A model generated the notes under the pieces. The model did not search any database. It saw only the letters and a list, made by a program, of their open reading frames with translations, and had not been told where the DNA came from. Of a stretch of DNA of 64,000 nucleotides, positions 53,043-64,000 are shown piece by piece; within the stretch, counting starts at the first letter, position 1; every line of letters starts with the position of its first letter. The position numbers were made by a program, and so were the translations under genes. The DNA comes from Eopsaltria australis (Eukaryota > Chordata > Aves > Passeriformes > Petroicidae), in contig JAVTVJ010000509.1 of the NCBI GenBank assembly GCA_034509425.1, positions 180,207-244,206 on the forward strand, written 5' to 3'.

Positions 53043-53165
53043 TTGCTATAAGCAGAAACATCTTTAACTAAACCAGGTTGCTCAGAGCCTTATCCAGCAT
53101 GGACTTGAATGCTCCTAGGAATGGGGCACCTACCACCTTTCTGGACATCTGTATGTGGGTAGTCC
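53043..53165 (-). mobile_element. CR1 LINE fragment, antisense
   Basis: AACCAGGTTGCTCAGAGCC, then ATCCAGCATGGACTTGAATG and GGAATGGGGCACCTACCACC, read as the reverse of the CR1 3' region (in sense: GGTGCCCCAT ... GGCTCTGAGCAACCTGG). The true CR1 3' end is missing next to E4. Confidence 0.8.
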
Positions 53166-56100
53166 TGTCTCCCAAGTACAGAACAGTACCGAAGAATGAC
53201 TGCATCACCTCTAACATCACTGAGTACAGAGAATGTACTTAGAGATCTCAAAACACAGTTCTAGTCCTCTTCAAAATTCCCTTAAGGAATTCTCCCTCTC
53301 TCTCAGAGGCTTCAAAAGCCTGACAGGACATCTACCTTCCTGAGAACACTGAAGAACTGCAGCACTACTGACCTTTACACTGGTTGGACTTTCTAGCAAT
53401 ACTTATTTTTGCACCCTAAAGAATCAGTTCTGCAGAAATGTAGGCTCTGCTTCAAAGTCCTATGAGATCCCAGTTCTGAGAACATGTTCAGATGAGCTGG
53501 AAATCCCAGATTAGTAATGAAATTGGAAGACAAAAACTAAAAGGATTACAAGACTGAGTAAAGAATTTCAGCAGTCCTATTGCAGCCCTATTACAAGCTG
53601 AACTCACACTAAAATGGGTCATCCTTTCAGGGACAGAAAGGAATAAAAGGCAAGTTAGATCCTTTATACTATAGAATCATAGTTCTCCTGATCTATTAAA
53701 TTGTGTCCGTCTTTAAAATTATACAAACAAGTCATCAACAGAACTTCTAATTTCTGATTTTTTTGAAGCTGACTAACTGAAAAAGATAAAACTAATTTTC
53801 TTAAAGTTTTGTGAAGAAAGTATAATTCTATAGTGAACCATGTGAACAGCAAATTTCATCCCAGAGTTAATTTTTATAACCCATTTATAAATCTTTGAAA
53901 TACAGGTTTGTAATGGAAATACTGACAGACCCTTAACAATAGTGCTGCTATAATGAGATTTGTCATTTATGATTAATTGAGGATAGTCTTAAAACATCTT
54001 TTCTAAAAGCATCTTCTTACCATTGGATTTATTCCCCATAAAGCTATATTATAAAAATCAGTTCCCCAATTTTGTCAAGTGCCATTCTGCTTATTTACCC
54101 TTAATGAGAATCCAAGCTTCTGACAAGTAATAATTTCATCTGTGTCACTTCAATCAAACTGATTTTATTGAAAACCTACAAAAGCAACGTCTAGGAATAT
54201 GTAGTGTTTTTAATAATGTATTTCTAATTGCTATATTGTTTTAAAATCTGTGAAATACAAATTATTTGAAACAAATATATGCCTAATTATATGATTAGAT
54301 TAAGAATGCAAAGAAAAAAGTATGGTTAGCCAAAGACTATTTAAAAAAAATGTTTCATTCTAAATGTTTCACTTAGTGCATTAATACCACTTTGTGAATG
54401 CAGTTCGTTTACTCTCACGTAATTGAATTTGCTTGTTAATCTGTTTCCAAAAGGTGTTCAGAAATACAGCTGTGCAAGCAAATGGAATTTTACAAAAATG
54501 AATATTTATGAAGATCCAGATTTCCTTATTCCCAAAGGAATGTTCAAATTTTACTCTAAATCTTTAAAAAGATTTTTTATCTTGCTTCTTCTGTATATTA
54601 GTGATGTGGGCTGCTTATTAATCAATGTTTAACAATGTAATTACAGCTGGTTTTAGTCTTACCAGATAACACAGATTAATAAATGACCTGCAAGTAGTGA
54701 AGTGTGTAGAAAGGGTAATGAATTCCTTCCATCAGCACATTAATTTATTAGTAATAAACAAAGAGTATGATGAATTAGAAGAATTTGTAGAGTTTCTGAA
54801 TATTGCACCAAAATTTCCAGATGAAAGCATTTAATCATGCAGTTTTCATTCATTTATTTCCTTTGTAGCAATTCTGTGAGCTATACTATGCTGGGATTTG
54901 CTTTTCTGGGCTGTGTTAAGCAGTCCATTCAAGGCCAGGTTCCAGAGTTTTATATCAGTTCTCATTGATTCAGCTCACCTTGCTACACACCAATCTTACC
55001 TGTCACTGAAGTTAGTGTAACTTTGATGTGAACTAACTCCATTCTTTCCATATAGCAAAGAAAAATGCAGCTGAGCAAAGCTGTCTCCTCAGTGATCATA
55101 ACTATGTGGAATTCCTTTGGACAACAGTATGCAGATGCAGGTAAAAGGAAGCAGTTATAGAAGCAGCCTGATTAATGTGACCTAACTGTCAGTGAAGTGG
55201 GGTTAACACATATATCTGCATTCTGGAGAGATGGAACAGCAAAAAACATAAGCAAATGTAGTTTTGAAACAATCTTGTTATTTTAGCCTCCTTATGAACT
55301 CTTCTGGCTTTTCATCATCTGGATACCGACAGACATCTTTTGAAATCAAAGCTACACCTTTCTGAGAATTAGATAATTCCCTATGAACAGCAAACCTGAA
55401 GGTGAGAAAAAAAGGTAAGGCATAGATAATACAGTGTACCCAATGGCATGAACAGCAATTGTACCAAATATCAATAAAACTGTTAAGTGACTATGACTGT
55501 AGCACAGTGATAACCCAGTATATCCCTCTGCATAGCACAGCAGTCTCCTCTTTTTTGTGTCTTTACTTCTGCTATTCTGCCTCCCTGAGCTGCTCCTCTC
55601 CCCAGTTCAGCAGGGTGGAGGGGAAGACAAGCTGTACACTTAATCTTCCCTCACTCCTCTCGTTCCTCCAGCACAGTCCTGAAACAGAGCCAAAACAGTG
55701 AGCGAGCAGAGTCACGTAGATCTGCCAAGCCCTCAGGTGAGAGAGGGTGCTTCCCGAGGACAGGCAGTACTATAGTTCAGTGAGGATGTGCAGAAGAAGG
55801 CTGTTCAAACATCTCCTATTTGACTGTAGGTTACTGTGTCAACTGCAAGTCAAACTTCCTCAGGAATAACTCCCAGCCTCCTAGAAAAATCAGGTGGAAA
55901 GATAATGGGGGAAGAGGTGGAGAGAGAGCTCTCCATTCTCACAAAAGAATGCAGAATTTTTGTTTCTTTCAAAATCTATTATCCAGATACTTGATATCGT
56001 AGATTTTAATTTTTTTAATATATCCAGATAAATAACTTTTGAAAGCTTTAAGTGGTGTAACTCATCATAAATTAGATACCTTAGCAGGTAAAAATCTTAG

Positions 56101-59100
56101 GAGGTGCATGAAAACACCAGCTCCAGGGGCTCACATCAGGTAAGGCTCAGGTTCACAGCACTCGGTAATTGGAAGCGTGTGTGGAGAGCTGTTAGGAGAG
56201 CTCAAGACCTACTGTGCTTTGACCAACATCCAGCCCTATTACATATGTGCATCTAAACACTGTTCTGACTTCTGTGAGAATTGCATAGGTGGAAGAATTG
56301 CAACAGTGACTTTCAAAGTGACACAGTGACAGAAGCATACCCAGGGGGAACCTGAGGGCACATCTAAAGGGAATTCACAAGCAGAAATCAGTGGGAATGC
56401 ACAAGCTATGCCTAAAAATATGCATAGATTTCAGTAGGTTAGAATAGGCTGTAATGAATTATGTAACTGTCATGAATTCTTGCCAAAAAGCCCCAACTAG
56501 CATAATGTTGTTGCAATTATGTCAATTCACAGGAGATAAGAGACTGGCCCTCTGTAAACAGTGTTTCGTGCATGAAGCTGTATTATCTCTACATTCCATT
56601 TATCTAAGACTACTGAATTTATGAGGAAATTATGTATGTAGACACATACATATGCATATTTGACAAATAAATGTACTGAAAAGTCTCAATATGAACAGAT
56701 ACGGTACAGTACTTGTTTTGAAAGAAAAGTATCTTAAATAACCTCCTAGTGAATCCAAATTCAGATGAAGCTCTTGCCAGCTGCCAGCAGTTACTAACAG
56801 GTACAGTAGAGGCAGTGCAGACTTAAAGCTATGTTCTGATTTCAGCAGGAAGGAATGTGACAAACTAGGGAATTTTGCTGAGCCTGATTAAGCACCTAAA
56901 ATCTAGCTTAATTATGCTACAGCTGGTTATATGTAAGGCACATTATATGGCAACACAAAGAGGCTGGAATAGCAGTAAATCTTCCCTGTTTCTCTCTGAG
57001 AGAGGAAAGCCTTTGCATAGGCATGCCACAAGAAAACCTTCAGAGCACTGACTTGCACATCATAGCAAGGGGCAAAGCTAAGGCCAGGCCAGGGGAAGGA
57101 AGGGTGGGTTGGGACAGGGCTCCAGACAGCAAAAGCTGAAACTGCTCCTGCAGTGCACCAGGCAGCTTTAGAAGTGTGCCATAATTTTACAGGACCTCAG
57201 AGCATTTTGGGATACAATGAGGGCCTTTTCAGCTTACCAAATGAGAAGGACACAAAGGTGACTTAATTCTTTTTCAGCCTGCCATGTCCTTAGACTGCAA
57301 ATTTTAAGAGGCACACAATGGCAAATTTTTGGGTGGATTTGTTTTGGTACTTCTGTTTGTTTGTTTGTTGTGTAGCAATATTCATTGACAAGCCTGTGAC
57401 CATTTAAGGGAAAAATAAACTCCCACTACCCATATGGGATGATTAGGAAGATAGATGTTAACAATAAAGAAGAAAAAGAAGTGTAGATCTTTTCTCCTGG
57501 AATTCAGGATGTAGATTTCTTCTAAAATATCCTTGGCAGATGCCCTGGGTATGGCAGACTACCTTATCTTTTGGGTTTTTTTACTCTTAATACTGGAAGT
57601 TTACTTAGGTAAGTTGATTTCTTACTCTGGGGCTTACTACAGTAACACAGCAGCTATAGAAATTTTTCTGGTATGGTACAAATGAAATAAGTGAAAGAAA
57701 TACAAAATCATATTACCTCACAGACAGCATAAATTTTAATTATTTGGTTTTAAGGTTGCCATCTACCAGATATATTAATTAATTTCCTTTCCTGTAACAT
57801 TATTTGAATATTTGGTTATATTTGAAAATGGGATAAAGAACGAAATTTAAAAGTGAAGCAAAATAGAACATTTTAATTCACTTATCACAATAGAAGATGT
57901 TGTTAATTCACGTATCACAGACGACTTTAATGTTTTGGATTGTACTATTAGAAGGGAAAAAATAAAGTTTCAAAAAAATTGATACAAGATAGCCTTTTGA
58001 GTCTACCCAAAGAAGACTGTTAAGACCACAATAATTACAGAGTGCAAGGTAGACACCTGTCTACAACTAGTCTGGCTATGAGATAGAAAACAAAATGCAT
58101 TAGAAAATAAATTGTTAATTTAATCATTAACCCAAGGAAATTATAGGATGCTCCAAGATATGTACTATGAGTAGAAAATACATTTGTTACTTTTCAAAAA
58201 GTTGTAGAAAACAATGTAGCAAAAGATTATTCAGGGTAACCAGAATTAAGAAAGGTTATGCATTGGATTAGAAACCTTAAGCAACTGGGCAACACAATGA
58301 CAGATGAATTACTGTAGACAGCTTCCATGTTATTCATGAGAAAGAAGGAGAAAAGAAAAAAAACACAGCTATTCAATCACATTGATGGGCTCTAAATTCA
58401 TTGCAAGCACTTAAGAAACAAACCTAGACATCACTAGTAACACTATAGTTCAGTGACAACTACTTATTGTGCCATCATTGGGGAAAAAAGAAAAAAAGGC
58501 AAAACAAACAAAACAACCCCAAACAGAGAAAATGCCCAAACTGAAACCACTCCACAGAACAACCAAAACCTACAACACACAAACAGATGATGCATAAGAA
58601 ATCACACCCCACTGCACCATTTAGCTCTTTTTATCACTACAGTTCAAATCACCTTCTCAAGAAAAACATGTGCAAAAGGACAAATAAAGGATTTCTTGAA
58701 ATTAAGTGCTGTTCACCTGAAAGAGAATGAAAGATACTTAGTGTTAAGAGTGTCACTCTCATTCAACTGGAGTATCACCTAGCTCTCATCTAGATCAATG
58801 GAACCACTTACATGAGGAAAACATTATCTGAACTGAGCGTTTAGATGGGAAACAACTGATAATTTGCTCAGCAAATGCATGTAAAATAATATTAATGAAA
58901 AGAAAAATCCCCAGCTATTCAGTGGTGAGTGGGGTGAAATTATCCAGTTTGTAGTACACATTTTCATGGGGAGATAGCTAATCTGGTTGCATGAAGGACA
59001 GAAGGGGACCAGAGGCAATGTTACAACACTGTGGTTTATATTTGTCTGTATTTACTGATCCAGGCAGGGGTTAGCTTGCCCTTTAGGGTCTACTACAGCA

Positions 59101-62100
59101 AAGCCTTTTTTTCTTCATTATACAGCCATGTAGCTTAATTTTATAGAGGATTTGCACCATCCCTGTATTTGTATTAGAAGATTATTACTCTAGACTAACC
59201 AGAATTGACTGTATAAAGACAGTTTGTTAGGTACTTCTATTAACCTTTGTCGCACTGTGGTAAATACAAAAAAAAAAAACCACATCCTGAAACTACAGTT
59301 GGCAAATTCAAGCCAAGAGGAAATGGATTCTGAATAAAGCATGACTTACTCATGAAACACACTATCACGTCCACTTCCATATTTAAAGGAGATAAAATAT
59401 GCAAGGTCTTGTGATTTAGTGTATCTGGAAAACATCAAATATACAAGGACAAAACAAGTTTCCACAAATTATTATGTGTATTACTTGTCAGAAATCTCGT
59501 TTACTTGCAGTGGATAATGAGAGATCAGTTTTAGGGAGAGGCAAATCCACAGACCAGGACAGAAGTGGCAGTGTATCTGCACAGAAACTTGACAGAGTAC
59601 GAGAATACGTGAAAGACGACAAAGAGGGAAATCTGCAGAGGGTTGTACTCCTGAGAGATGCAATTCTTAAATTATTCTACTTCAAGGAACACCTTCTCCC
59701 ATACACTTTGGCAGCTTTCCTGTCAGTAGTGATGCTCCACATCACTACACTTCCTGGATCTAGAGGTGAAAGCACTGGAACTCCTGCCATTGCAATCTGT
59801 AGTTTCTCTTTCAGAACTAAATAAGGGTTATTGCATCTGTTCTTTTATCCTTTCCCCTCCTACCACCTAACACAGAAGGGAGATTGAGAGAAGAGATGCT
59901 TTCATGCTCTTTCACAGAAGGAAATTGAGAGATTGAGACTGACTGTAAGAGGAGGTAATAAATGGAAACAGGAAATCTACTGGGTCTGATTTTTCACCTC
60001 AGCTGGGCTGAAAGAAGAATCTAGGACTATCACAGATGGAAGTGATTGGATGTCACTTGTACTGAGTAAGAACAGGAAGATACTAACCTCACTGGAGCAT
60101 ATTGCTAGAGTTTATCTGTCACTTACAACTAATTAACTAAAATACGAATTAGCTGCCCTTATGGTCAGGCTCTTCTGTGCACAATTTTTAGTATGACAAA
60201 CATCCTAGGAAAATTGAAGCTTTAAATCTTATAAAGAATTTAAGTCAACAAGGAGCTTATATGTGCAGATATTTGTTGTTGCACCCAGACACAAAGACAC
60301 TTCTCTAATTCATAGGTGAGAAAGGCAAATTATCTCCTTTCAGAACATCTCCAGATGCTATGACAAGATGATGGCACTGGCTTGTCCTGCTCAAGCTTCC
60401 CAGGGGAAGACCCACAATGTGATATACTAACAAAAAAGAGACAGTATGTTCTCCAAAGGCTCTTGTTCCTCAGTAAAGCAGTTTCCACATTCAGGTTTAT
60501 CAGGGGAAGCAATCTCACAGGACTCAAATGCAGTGTGTTTTTGGACCCTCTATAACTCTGCTATTGCTCCTTGGGAAAGGCAAAGGCATTTTATGTTCAC
60601 TGTATGTTTAATGTGAATTTAATTTGTACCATTCTATAGAACGTACTTCATTTCCATTCTATAGAATGCATTTCATTTCCATTAAATGGCAAGATGACAC
60701 ACCACCTCTATTTCTGGACAGAATTTCTCAAAGTGTATTGAAAATTCATAGATTTGGAAAACATGATCTATGTATCTATTTAGCACAGTACAACTTTAAA
60801 TCTCCCAAGAGAAAATTTGACAGTGAATTTTTATTACCATTCTGATATAAGTAAAGACTTTAAAGTGTGAAACTTTATGGCACTATTTTTGATTTGTGTT
60901 AACTAAAATAGTTTTAAAAAAAGGAAAACCAAACTGGCATTTTAACTAGAAAAAGAACTTTTTATATGAGCATGTTTTTCACACAAGCCAGTCCCGATTC
61001 TCTACAATTTCTTTATGAACCAATAATATTTATTCAATACATTACCTTCTTTACTATAATAGAGCTACTCTGACTTATAAAGCCACCAGATTATCTGAAA
61101 TTGACAGTGTATGGAAAATTAATTTCTGGTCCAGATTTGGAATATAGGTGCCATTACATCTGTAAAACTAAATGCAAAGTCTGATATAATGATTTATTAT
61201 ACATATATGACTTACAAGTGAAATGCCACAAAACCACCGAATTTCATAATAAAAAGTATACAAAAAAACTGATAAAAATTGCACAAAAATGTGTATCATG
61301 TATTTCATAGAAAATCTTGTGCATAGTTAAAAAACTGTTTAGGGATTGCTTAGATTAAGACCAAAAATTCAGGGCTTAGAAGATCTTCTTTTATTATTTA
61401 AATCTAATTTCTTCTTTTGCTACTGTAAAACAGAGTTCAAGGGGGCTTTTTTCAAAACCAGTCATAAGGATCATTCTTCTGTGGACCGAACCAAGACTCA
61501 ATATCATTTACAGAAACTGTGTCTGAAGCTAACCTTCAACAGCTTTTTGAAACTATTGAAATTGCACTTTAGCCCTGTACAAAGTAGGAAAGAAAAAATG
61601 GCTAAATCCCACAAGAAGAAAATCTGTGAAAACAGAACTTTGTAACAACGTTCAAGTTATGCTCATTTCCTTACATATGTTTGTGTAGCCCTATAATTCT
61701 TCCTATATTTCTTGTATCACAAATTCAGACCGAGTTGTGGTGAAGATAGAGTTAGTCAGTTTTAAGGAGGAGGAAATTATTTAATTATTTCTCCAAAGTC
61801 TGATTAGAACTTTGCAATTCAGTTTAGAGAAGCTCAGCTTGTATGAAATTAGTACGAGCACAGGGAAGCTTGGTAATGGCAAGAAAATGATTCTAACTAC
61901 AAGTAAAAATAAAAGACAGAATCTGGCCTACAGACTTTGAGCTAGGAGAAAGAGGAGAAAACAGAATAAAACAATAAAGAGACTATCTTGGATTATATTG
62001 TTCTTTTCCCATTAACCATTTCCTTTGCTGATGCCTGAATAATAATACATTGAGTTGAATGAAATTCCCAGTTCCTTTTTCTCCCCATCTTTTTTCTTCC

Positions 62101-63690
62101 TTCTTCTCTCAGAGATTTCTTTTACCAAATCTGAGGATTGTCGTCCATTTAGCTTGAGCATTTTTGTTCAGTTCTATTACATCTCTTTTCTGTTTTTCTT
62201 TTCAGAAGACCTAACACAGCTGAATAAGATGCAATAGAGGATGTGCATCCTACAGAATACAATGAAGTATTAGAAAACACTCCAAATAAACAGAGGAAAT
62301 GGGGAAAAAAATCAAATTCACTAAAAAAGATTTCAAATTCTTCATCAATTTCACAAAGATTTAATGTGTGAGAAGGACAAGAAACCACCCCCAACACTAA
62401 CAGGCACTCTCAATGTATATGGAATATTTGGTGTAACAGTTAATGCATCCATTACAGTACATCTGTACAGCAGTGCAAATAATAAGTAATCTTTAGCTTA
62501 ATTTACAATTATCAGGAAGACAGGGTATTTAAAATTAGTTGATCAGGAAGAAGAACATACACTTCTTTTTTTTTAAGCTCTTTATACATTTAATTTCTTT
62601 ATACACTCACTCATGTACACACATATCCTTTGTGCGGCTAATATATTTACTTAAATTTGAGAATCCTTGTCTATGTATATGATCTGATACACATACACAT
62701 ACAATATTGGATTGTATAAAACAGTACATTGTAACCTTATAAACCCAGGTGATTATAAAAATAAGTGTCTGGCCTAATGCTATACGCAGGACAGGAATAC
62801 ACCTCATTGCCATTTAAACCTTTCTCCTGTAAATATTTCCATTTACCAGGTTTCTATATTTTCATAAACATAAGAATTCAAAACTTCAATACAATTTTTT
62901 CAGTATGTTCTGTAGGGTAAAAATTGTCTTTTTGGCTTAGTGACGTAGTAAAATGCTAGCACTTCATGCTGGGAAATTGTGGAGGACTAACTAGGTTGAA
63001 GACATTCCACATCTTCTTCAATCCCTCTATGCAACATGAAAACCAACTTCACCCATGAAAATTTGCCAAGAAGTCACAAAATCCCTGCATGTATTTAAAA
63101 CAGCCTTTTAAAAAGAAGACAAGCCTACTCGCTGTTCTGTACAGCTCCCCTTTCTGAGTACACATGCATTAGAATGGGAATGACAGACAACAGAGGATGA
63201 GAAAATCAAGAGACTGTACTATGCCTACACTTATCATGGTATCCAAAGTATCAACAGAGCAGTCTGAATCAAACACAAAAAACTGTCATATTCTAGGCCA
63301 TATTGATTATTCACCAAGTGAAAGAAATGCAGCGCATTTTGGAGCCTCTCTACACCCTTCTCGGAAGTAACAAGGAACCCACAGGGAAAGTGCTCAAAGC
63401 CCGGAGTATGGTGGCTGTTCATCCGTCAATATTATTGTTATTATCAGTCGTAGAAATTCTAATTTTGCCTTATCTACCTAGAGATTCGATAAACGAACCT
63501 CTCTCCCAGTCTAAATTCCCATTTAAGGCACAACATTTTCTGTATCAGTATCCGCATCTGCGCAAGGCGTTTCAGATTCTCGTATAATCTTGCCACCGAA
63601 TTGCAATTACACCCCTCGGTCTTCGCTGCCTTCCCTTGCTTCCGAGACGATAGTCACTTATTCTGTTTACATCGCAGTATCTATCCTCCG
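53166..63690. other. Long spacer without recognisable gene
   Basis: AT-rich DNA over 10 kb. The longest frames (116 codons at 59474-59824, 99 codons at 61346-61645) lack domains or convincing splice context. No LTR ends, CR1 tails, tRNA-like or rRNA sequence was recognised. It may hold distal regulatory sequence of the gene that starts at the right edge; that is inference. Confidence 0.45.
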
Positions 63691-63694
63691 AAAA

Positions 63695-63955
63695 GACACG
63701 ACGATGAACTTTTAGCGGAGCAGTACGGAACCCGGTCCGTGCCGCTCGGCATCGGCCCCGGGAAGGTTGCGCGGGACAGAGGCGGAGGCAGGGGCCGAGC
63801 AGGGGGTGCGGAGCGGGGACCACGGCCGGGGCCGCCGCCTGTGGCTGCGGGGGCTGCGCGGCCCCGGCCCCGGCGCGGCCCGGGAGAGGAGCGCTCGCAC
63901 GGAGGCACCGCGCCCTGCGCTCCGCTCCGCGGCCTCATCTGGGGAGCGGTAAGTT
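63695..63955 (+). promoter_or_regulatory. CpG island promoter with probable first exon
   Basis: Base composition changes sharply from AT-rich to very GC- and CpG-rich (GCGCGGCCCC, CGGCGCGGCCC). At 63949 a perfect splice donor GTAAGT follows AGCG, so the exon would end at 63948. No convincing coding start lies in this part, so it would be a 5' untranslated first exon on the plus strand, with the rest of the gene outside the window. I cannot name the gene. Confidence 0.6.
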
Positions 63956-64000
63956 TTTGTGTCCGTCCCGCAGTTGTTTCACTCATTGAAGGAGCGAGGG

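Noticed and set aside
1..64000. CRISPR arrays, bacterial operons, tRNA or rRNA genes
   Set aside because: No regularly spaced repeats with unique spacers, no prokaryotic gene layout, and no cloverleaf-type or rRNA sequence was recognised. The tandem arrays found are inside retroviral gag genes.

Overview
The window looks like bird nuclear DNA, most likely from a songbird. It is AT-rich, gene-poor spacer that holds CR1 LINE tails (with the ttctgtgattctgtgat type 3' end) and a dense set of endogenous retroviruses (ERVs) of class III (ERV-L-like) and class II (alpha/betaretrovirus-like). The species call is inference. No host protein-coding exon could be established except a probable first, non-coding exon in a CpG island at the far right edge.

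Layout. 1-1407: spacer. 1408-2096: solo LTR (+). 2097-3964: spacer. 3970-19424: provirus E1 (+), a decayed class III ERV with gag and pro-pol, no env, a tRNA-Lys3-type primer site and target duplication CCACA. Nested in E1, 9676-18539: provirus E2 (-), a class II ERV with gag, pro, pol and env all open and target duplication GTAAGT. 19430-21829: spacer. 21830 to about 22484: solo LTR (+). 22485-30503: spacer with a CR1 tail at 24542-24830. 30510-37493: provirus E3 (-), a class II ERV with a broken gag, a pol reduced to RT plus the pol tail, and a broken env. 38214-38910: solo LTR (-), target duplication ATGGG. 38916-43923: spacer. 43924-44155: LTR fragment. 44156-53040: provirus E4 (-), a class II ERV with gag, pro, pol and env open but no matching target duplication. 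From about 53043: CR1 fragment, then spacer to about 63690, then the CpG island and splice donor. LTR-derived sequence fills about half of the window.

How the retroviral genes work together. In E2, E3 and E4 the order on the minus strand is LTR, Lys-type primer site, gag, pro, pol, env, polypurine tract, LTR. Gag, Pro and Pol are linked by two -1 frameshift sites: G GGA AAC followed by a stem-loop, 45 nt before the gag stop in all three elements, and a GGATTTC or GAATTTC heptamer touching the pro stop. The Env proteins are of the alpharetrovirus kind (RQKR cleavage site, internal fusion peptide, CX6CC). Their last 24-35 codons lie inside the 3' LTR, so the polypurine tract is itself coding. 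A second polypurine tract lies between pol and env in all three.

The most notable points are: two proviruses with open reading frames for every retroviral gene; the repeated double polypurine tract; the LTR-encoded Env tail; tandem repeats expanding inside Gag; a TQT-motif array in the E1 Gag; an Env frame without an AUG in E4; and mismatched flanks around E4. LTR differences were counted by eye and are approximate.
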